Positions 57,060-64,000 of a DNA stretch of 64,000 nucleotides are shown here, piece after piece (positions within the stretch are counted from its first letter, which is position 1; each line of letters begins with the position of its first letter). Source of the DNA: Timema cristinae (taxonomy: Eukaryota > Arthropoda > Insecta > Phasmatodea > Timematidae). The DNA lies in NCBI GenBank assembly GCA_039000515.1, contig JBCFYV010000249.1, positions 62,001 through 126,000 of the forward strand, written 5' to 3'. The notes below the pieces were generated by a model. It was not told the DNA's origin. It ran no database searches and saw only the letters and a list, made by a program, of their open reading frames with translations. Position numbers and translations under genes: made by a program.

Positions 57060-57865
57060 AGTTTTATTCTGCTACTTTTTAATTACACATTTTAAAATTA
57101 TATGTGTTATTGGTTTTTAACAACCTACCTACGTATTTCATTTTATAAATACCGTATTGCATCGAGTATGAGCCACCGACTATAGTTATTAATAGAAAGA
57201 AACAAAAAACGAGAGAAACGTTTAGTAATTTCTTAAAATAATTCACGAGACTAAATTAATTAAGGGAAGATTGATTAAAAACTGAAGTCAAACGAGGAGG
57301 AGAAGAACGTTAAATTGAAGTTCGTAAGCGGAAGAGGTAAACAAAGGGGCTAGTTTATGATCGTTTTTATACACTTTTTTTACTTCTGCGAATTCAAATG
57401 AAATTAAACTACGTATCTAAAATTATTTAGTGTTTTTTTTAGATTATGTAAATGGGTACAAATAACGTAGTTCTATAAGATAGTTCATTGATATTTTATT
57501 TTTGGACATAAACTATGGAATTTAACGCCCCGTTTTGAGCATTGGAAAAAGCCCCCAAAAAGGTGTAATACGGTATTTAAAACACATCGGTACTCACTAT
57601 GTTGTTTGTGAAAGGTTTAAAAGAAACTTCAAAGCAATAAGTATTAATAGTACTGTATTTAAGGTAATTAAAAAACGTTGTCTACATAACGTAACACTGT
57701 TTTAAAAGTAATCCTCAGTAAACAAGGTATTCAATATTTGCCTTCATCGTTATAATAATGAAAAAAATTTGTCACTTACTCCTTGGAAACTGCGGAATTG
57801 TTTCTTTGTAAAGTACTTCACAAGGCTAAAAAGTTTTCCGCATCTCTCTTTCGATAATTTAAGCT
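57060..57865. other. AT-rich sequence, no gene seen
   Basis: No coding frame or repeat recognised; probably intron or internal non-coding part of the Harbinger-type element. Confidence 0.4.
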
Positions 57866-57869
57866 GATG

Positions 57870-58398
57870 CTGAGGTATGGTTGATTTTCCTTCACCAATA
57901 AATTATGCAAATAACAGGTAGGGCAAGGGTAACTACTGTAGCTTTCGGTGGCTGTAGGTTGATAGGTTTTTGGAACAAACGAAATGGTTAACTCAAAATC
58001 CCGAATGAGTTATCCACAACTACTTGAGCTCGTGACAACATCTAATCAAACACATATAAATGGGAAAAGATCATTTGTATTCGAAAACGTTTCAGGTGAC
58101 GGTAAATTCAATTTTCCTTCCTGGAAGAATTTTCCGAATTTGGAGTAGAGCATCACCCCTCCATCCGAAATTCTACCGTTAGTTCCAACATCAGCCATTA
58201 TAAATTCCTTCTTCGCATTAAGTAGAGCCAAAAGCACGATACTGAAAAAACCCTTGTAATTATAATACAAGGAACCTGCGTTATATGGTTTCGTTATAGC
58301 TATATGTTTCCCATCCAATGAGCCCACCGTATTCTAAAACTGATATTGAATTCCGAATTCTTGAGCTATGTCACCCCACTTTGCAACAGTCGTGGGAA
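57870..58398 (-). pseudogene. PIF/Harbinger transposase, catalytic fragment
   Basis: On the minus strand an acceptor (TTTGTTTTAG, about 58399-58408) opens an exon with VAKWGDIAQEFG and, after a TAG at about 58331, GSLDGKHIAI (first catalytic Asp), YYNYKGFFSIVLLAL and GRISDGGVM (second Asp), in frame 58327-58046. Beyond a stop, other frames give VVVDNSFGIL (usual ENAFGIL, so Glu is replaced by Asp) and CYLHNLL, the end of the domain. The part between PFICV and VVVDN is deleted. The enzyme cuts and pastes the element at TTA/TAA-type sites in this superfamily. Inactive. Confidence 0.75.
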
Positions 58399-58443
58399 AC
58401 TAAAACAAACAAAACAACAATAATTAAATTTAAAAAAAATCTG

Positions 58444-58846
58444 TGATAAGGGGTACTTGACTGTAAAACGTTATATGGTTTTCAGGAATTTGAGCAGGAA
58501 GAGGATGGTACGCAGTCAAGAAATAGGTGGACACACTCAGGACACTTTTGCTAATCTCACAGCTTCAACATCTTCAATGCTTCCCCCACCATCACCTTTT
58601 CAAACTCCTCGAAACAAAAAGCCAAGAATGCAAGGTACAATCTCGAATAAAAACGAGATTTTACAAAAAGCATGTAGGCCTACCCTTTTGGAAACCTCAT
58701 CGAACCCTGACCGCAAAATTCCGACTATTGCTAAAGCTTGGAGAGAAAAATTGCTCGCTTTAAAGTCCAGATAAATAACTTTCACAGAGAAAGCAATGAA
58801 TTACATCCTTTTTGAGGCAAGGTTGGGGACTCTTCATCGCGACTCC
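58444..58846 (+). pseudogene. C-terminal part of a MADF accessory protein
   Basis: Frame 58457-58774 has a Thr/Ser/Pro-rich linker (SSMLPPPSPFQTPRNKK) then KIPTIAKAWREKLLAL. In another frame it goes on to an end like 'A-x-x-Y-I-L-F-E-A-R-L-G-T-L'. This resembles the tail of Harbinger-associated MADF proteins. It lies on the opposite strand from the transposase piece beside it. The tail of LINE E follows at 58853. Confidence 0.45.
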
Positions 58847-59232
58847 GTTAAATTATTATTTTTTATTATTATTATTGTTTAACGGCCCATCGACACATCT
58901 AGGTCATTAGGGCCTTGAAATATAATAAAAACATAATAAAATCCCCATTGGGAAAGAGATAAAACATTCACCATCTGAGACACTCCATAGGAGTGCTCAA
59001 ATGGACTCTTGGTATAAATTAAGTGATACACCTGCTAAAAAAAAAAACCACAAGTGTATCACTCCAATAAAAAGACAAAACAAACATATTAAAATATAAC
59101 ACGTTAAAAAGACAAAACATGTTAAAATGATAATACGTTAAAAAGACAAAACAACATGTTAAATTGTAATAAAACCGTTAAAAAGATCTCAATATGAGAT
59201 AATATCCAAAAGAGCCACTTTATAAAAGTGAC

Positions 59233-62200
59233 TCAAATGGCATTAAAAAGATCCGCCTGGCGTATAAAACGGAGTAAACAAATAACTCCATCCGCACTAT
59301 CGCGTAATAAAAAACGTAGGTCACCTTTAAAATCAAGAGCCAGGCGGATAGGGGCATATTTACGACACTCCACCAAAATGTGATACACACTCAGAGGAGC
59401 ATTGCAAAACTCACACACTGGAGGTGGATCCCTCTCAGTAAAAAACTATGGGTCAGTGAAGTATGCCCGACGCGGAGTCTCGTCACGATGACCTCCTCTC
59501 TTCTAGACTTTCGCATAGAAGAGGGCCATCGCGACACACCGTCCCTGATGGACCGCAGCTTGTTCTGAGCAGGGGTCGAGACCCACTGCTCGTGCCAGGT
59601 GCGTAAGACCCCACGCCGAACATAACCCTTTAGGTCTAAAAACATGACACCCAGACTCGCCTCAGGAGGCAGGCGTGCTGCCTCCTTGGCCGCCTGGTCC
59701 GCCAGTTCATTTCCTGAAAGACCGGCATGACCAGGAATCCAGCAAAAGGCGAGCCGGGTGCATAATGAATCAATTTTTAAAATCTGTTCGTGAATCATCT
59801 GCACGAGAGGATTCCACGAGTAGAGAGTAGACAATGCCAACAGAGCACTCATGGAATCCGTGCAGATGAGAACGGACCGGTGACACTTACGATATACAAA
59901 ACATAACGATTTAAAAATGGCATATAGTTCAGCAGTAAAAACACTGGATTCACCAGGTAAAGCAAATTTAAAATTGGATCCTTCCACAACAAAAGCACAT
60001 CCCACGAAGGCCCCGCATTTCGAGCCATCCGTGTAAATGCGTTTAAAACCCCGAAAGCGGGTTGAGAGGAACTCATTAAAGGTCCTCTCGTATAAAAAAT
60101 GTGGGGTGGTCGCTTTAGGGAACTTTGCAAGGTCAAAATGGCATTGAGGTAGGCGTATCTTCCAGGGAGAAACTCGACCTGGGAATGTGGGGATAGCCTT
60201 TGGCAAGATTATCCCACACGTGTCGAAAACCGATAACATCCTGATCCCAACCGGCCTTGTACTACGCCATTTAGTTTCATACAAGACACGGTTAGGGGAT
60301 GAAACACAGGACGATAAGCAACATGCTGCGCCATGCAATGAAGTTTCGACACGTAAGATGCCAGAAGATAGGACCGCCGGTAAGAAAGAGGGGGCTCACC
60401 GGCATCGGCACAGATGCTGACGACAGGACTGGTACGAAAGGCGCCAGTAGCCAGTCGAATGCCAGCATGGTGGAACATATCTAGCATCTTTAACGCCGAG
60501 GGTCTAGCTGAGCCATACACAAAACTGCCGTAATCTAGTTTAGATCTGACCAAGGCCCTATACAGGCGCATCAAGGTTTCCCTATCAGCACCCCAGGACC
60601 GACCGCTAATGACTTTGAGCAAATTCAATGCTTTGATACACCTCGCTTTCAGGTCTTTGATGTGGGGGATCCAAGTTAATTTAAAATCAAATAAAAGTCC
60701 CAGAAACCTTACGCTTTCTGAGACTGGTAAAACAAAGTGATTCATTAAAATACTGGGGGCTGGCTGTATTCCGCGTGTTCTATGAAAGTGGACAACCGTC
60801 GTCTTGGCTGCAGAGAGGCGAAAGCCATTACGCGATGCCCACGATCAAGATTGTTGACAGAGAGCTGTGTCTGCCGTTCAGCCCTGTGGAGGCTTGACGA
60901 ACTGCAATAAATTGCGAAGTCATCCACAAAGAGGCACGACCGTACAGGCATGCGCACATTGTCAACAATGCTATTTATTGCGATAGCGAACAACGTACAG
61001 CTCAGAATACTACCCTGAGGCACCCCATTTTCTTGAATAAAATCATCGGATAAGGTGTTATTTAACCTTACCCGAAAGTGTCTATCCGACATAAAATTAG
61101 ATATAAAAGAGGGAAGGTTTCCTCGAAACCCCCAATTGAAAAGTGTTTTCAAAATGCCGTACCGCCAGGTGGTATCGTAGGCTTTCTCCAGATCGAAGAA
61201 GACAGCCAGAAGATGCTGCTTATGGAGAAAAGCGTCACGAATAGCCGTCTCTAGACGGACAAGGTGATCCACCGTGGATCGGTTACGGCGAAAACCACAT
61301 TGAATATTAGATAGCAGATTGCGGGATTCTAAATACCATATAAGTCGCTTATTAATTATTTTTTCCAATATTTTACACACACAACTAGTTAAAGCTATCG
61401 GTCTATAGCTAGTTGGCTCTAATTTATCTTTGCCACTTTTATATATAGGTATAACGGTTGCTTGCCTCCATAGTGAGGGGAACTGCTGAGATTCCCAAAC
61501 ACTATTATAGAGGTCTAAAAGAAGTGCCTGTCCGGCAGGGGGCAGCTGACGCAACATCTCATAATGAATGTCGTCTGGACCAGAGGCTGTGCTGCCGGCC
61601 TGGGACAGGGCATAGGTCAGTTCATCTTTGGTAAAGGGGGAGTTATAATCCTCCCCCGACTTCGACCAAAATCAATAGCATGGCGCTCGATGTTCCGCTT
61701 ATAAACTGCGAACTCGTTAGTGTAGCTCGCAGTGCTAGAAATAGCGGCGAACATCGAGCCCAATACATTAACGACCTCCTCAGGGGAGGAGACACGTGAA
61801 CCGTTAGACATGAGGGCAGGTATATTGTTATTGGAATTGTTGCTATTACGTAATTTATTGATATTATTCCAAACCTTAGTTGTGGGGGTGGATATTGTAA
61901 GGGTTGAAATAAATTTTCTCCAAGACTCTCTTCTGCTTTCACGAAGTATACGGCGAGCTCGAGCACGTAGAATCCGGAATGACTCCAGGTTCTCCAAAGT
62001 AGGACGTCGGTGAAAAAGACGTAGGGCCCTTCGACGGTCAGAAATAGCCAACCGACACTCTTCGCTCCACCAGGGAACGGGACGGTGGCGCGGATTTGGC
62101 GAGGATTTAGGGATGGAGGCCCTCGCCGCCGCGATGACCGTCGAAGTAAAATACTCAGTCTTAACATCGACGTCAGGAGAAGGGGATTCGTGGAAAACGG

Positions 62201-62920
62201 CGAGCTCGCGGAATCTATCCCAGTCGGCACGTTTAATCACCCATTGGGGAACTCGTGCTGTACTTGGGCAATCTTGGAGTGGGGAAAGCAGTATAGGGAA
62301 GTGATCGCTTCCACATAGGTCCGTATGGACATCCCAAACGAAGAGGGCAGCGATACCTGGGCTACATAAAGTTAGGTCGATGGCAGAGGATACACCATTA
62401 AAAGTGGAGAAGTGTGTCTGGGTCCCGGTGTTCATTAGCACCAGGTTTCCCGAGACAAGAATATCCTCTACCATCCTCCCGCGGGCATCTGTAAAATTAG
62501 ATCCCCACACCAGGTTATGCGCATTAAAGTCCCCCAAGATGATATAGGGGGCGGGAAGTTGCATAAAGAGGGCCTCTAAGCTCCTCTTCGAAATACGTTC
62601 ACCTGGCGGGAGGTATATGCAGCATACTGTCATCTCCAAAGCAAGGGAGACTCGGACAGCGATAACTTGGAGATCGGAAACGATGTTAATATTTTTGTGA
62701 TATATATTGCTTCGTGCGAATATAGCCACACCTCCGCTAGCCCGATCAAAGAAAGGCTTGTCGGTACGATAGACATCGTACCCACGAAGCATCGGGTTGT
62801 CATTTGGGCGGAAGTGGGTCTCCTGCAAACACAAGATGGAAGGATGCAGGGAAGAAATTTGTTGTTTAATTTCCTCTACACGAGCATAGAAACCCTACAA
62901 TTCCATTGTAGTAGCGACAT
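59233..62920 (-). pseudogene. LINE E ORF2: endonuclease, reverse transcriptase, RNase H
   Basis: The ATG at 62918-62920 begins the endonuclease; one base is missing near 62895. Frame 62834-61617 carries the rest of the endonuclease (QETHFRPNDNP, GDFNAHNLVW, SDHFPIL) and the linker. A one-base loss near 61655 leads to frame 61557-60745 with SYRPIALTSC, FFDLEKAYD, PQGSILS and FVDDFAIYC. Frame 60745-60209 continues, then frame 60338-59391 with YTDGSKCG, CTDSMSA and FCWIPGHAGLSGNE. After a one-base loss near 59430 the Cys/His end lies in frame 59418-59233. About five indels in all. Confidence 0.9.
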
Positions 62921-62938
62921 AAGTTATTAGTATAAAAT

Positions 62939-64000
62939 TTAGTTATCCTCGCAATCCATGACACTATCTCTTAAAATTAAAAATTGGTTGAGGGCCTTTT
63001 TTGGTCCTCTTGCCTTTCCCAGTCTCTCCTGGACCTCCCGCTTTAGGAGAGGCTTCGGTTTACTTTGGAGAGACTGGGTAGTCGGATCCTTGCGCGAAGG
63101 CTTTGTTAAGGCCTTCGACGCTTTTTTACTATTATTCTTTTCGGCGGTCTCTCGCTGGTCCTTCTTCAAGGCACCAGTGGGACTCGCCTTTACGGCCTCA
63201 CCTGTTTCGCCACTCATCCCGGCCTCTGAAAGCCCAGAGGCGAGAGTGAGCGACTCAACAGTGGCCGCATGCAATTTATTTCCCCGAGGAGGGCTCGGGG
63301 GAGTCCCCCGAGGAGGGCTCGGGGAAGTCCCCCGAGGAGGGCTCGGAGGAGTTCCCCGAGGGGGCTCGGGGAGTTCCCCGAGGGGGGCTCGGGGGTGTTC
63401 CCCGAGGGGGGTTCGGGGGAGTTCCCCGGGGGGGGCTCGGAATTGTTCCCCGAGGGGGTCTCCTCGGGGGTACAGGTGGTGGAGGCGACTGTTGTGAGGG
63501 TGTCGCCACCTGTCCTATATTTCGCATCACCATAGTTGATGCTGGTTTTTTTGTTGAGTCTCGAATAGAGACGAGTGGCACAGGTCGTGTAGAAGTCTTT
63601 GCAATATTAACTGCGCAGTGGCAGTTAGGGCAATTTATATTTTGGCTAACAATTTGGCTGTAGGAACTTTGAAATACCGGAGCTTGTAGTGCAGTATACT
63701 CTTTGCGTGCCTGGGCATAAGGGATCTTCTTTTCTGTTTGGATCTCCAGGACTTTTTTCTCTACTTTCCAATTCGGACAGGACCGAGACCAGGCAGAATG
63801 AGGACCCTTGCAATTAATGCAGAATTTAGGAGACTCGCATGGTTGTTCGTGAGCCTCCTGTCCACAATCCGCACAGGTTGGCTTACCACGGCAACGCAGC
63901 TTCGTATGCCCGAATTCCTGGCACTGAAAACAGCGCCGAGGGTTGGGGACATACGGCCGGACCCTAAGCACGTGGAAACCAGCTCGGACCTCCTTTGGTA
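62939..64000 (-). pseudogene. LINE E ORF1, C-terminal half
   Basis: From the window edge the frame enters VRPYVPNPRRC, three CCHC knuckles (CFQCQEFGHTKLRC, CADCGQEAHEQPC, CINCKGPHSAWSRSC) and the segment YAQARKEYTALQAPVF. It then passes into octapeptide repeats (PPRGTPPSPPRG) at about 63480-63285, where a one-base change moves it to an EPSSGD reading and a stop at 63276. The basic tail continues in frame 63274-62939, ending DCEDN. The N-terminal half is outside the window. Confidence 0.85.
63285..63480 (-). repeat. 24-bp coding minisatellite in ORF1 of LINE E
   Basis: About eight units of a GC-rich 24-mer (CCCCGAGGAGGGCTCGGGG core on the plus strand). Unit length is a whole number of codons, so in the right frame it gives Ser/Pro/Pro/Arg/Gly/Thr/Pro/Pro. 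Other copies have fewer or worn units at 44480-44620 (C), 8670-8810 (A) and 37130-37230 (B). Confidence 0.8.

Larger units (their letters stand above)
58853..64000 (-). mobile_element. I-clade-like LINE copy E, running past the window end
   Basis: Starts with the TTA/TAA tail (58853-58876), then a 3' UTR like that of copies C and D, ORF2 (59233-62920) and ORF1 (62939 onward, open to the edge). The 5' end is outside. It is less like C and D than these are to each other, by the number of amino-acid changes I can see. Confidence 0.92.

Overview
The window reads as repeat-dense, AT-rich nuclear DNA of an arthropod, probably an insect or a relative; the exact group cannot be told. The reasons are the transposon mix (an I-like non-LTR element with RNase H, Ty3-type LTR elements, piggyBac, hAT and PIF/Harbinger), spliceosomal intron borders, tRNA-derived SINEs and long satellite arrays. 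I found no bacterial-type operon, no rRNA gene, no functional tRNA and no CRISPR array. Nearly every coding stretch is a broken copy of a mobile-element gene.

The dominant element is one family of I-clade-like LINE, present five times and always on the minus strand: A (5531-10573), B (31314-37300), C (40037-46360), D (51718-55086) and E (58853 to beyond the window end). Copy C is structurally complete: 6324 bp, an 11-bp target-site duplication, a TAA-repeat tail, ORF1 with zinc knuckles, and ORF2 with endonuclease, reverse transcriptase, RNase H and a C-terminal Cys/His motif. It carries only a few inactivating changes.

1-5.5 kb: AT-rich DNA with a fold-back repeat, SINE-like pieces, and a decayed protein-primed DNA polymerase B gene of Polinton/Maverick (adintovirus-like) type on the minus strand. 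5.5-10.6 kb: LINE A. 10.6-18.4 kb: AT-rich DNA with a 64-bp tandem array, a 42-bp tandem array interrupted by a SINE, and the second copy of a 1.1-kb dispersed repeat. 18.4-21.5 kb: a truncated Ty3/gypsy element. 21.6-22.5 kb: a piggyBac relic. 23.0-27.5 kb: a hAT-like transposase gene interrupted by two solo LTRs, each with a 4-bp duplication. 27.9-29.3 kb: a second hAT relic. 29.4-31 kb: a GC-rich LTR-like piece and a MADF exon. 31.3-37.3 kb: LINE B, itself interrupted.

38.4-56.0 kb: pieces of one plus-strand, intron-containing gene of the DUF7869 type (DUF number from memory). LINE C sits in one intron. Two LTR elements and LINE D sit between its middle and C-terminal parts. 56.3-58.8 kb: a second DUF7869-like exon, then PIF/Harbinger transposase and MADF remnants. 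58.9 kb to the end: LINE E.

The interest lies in the nested insertion history, in a conserved structured 5' end of the LINE family, in a coding minisatellite in its ORF1, and in the two satellite arrays. I see no new functional multi-gene system. All homology calls are from recognition of motifs, not from searches.
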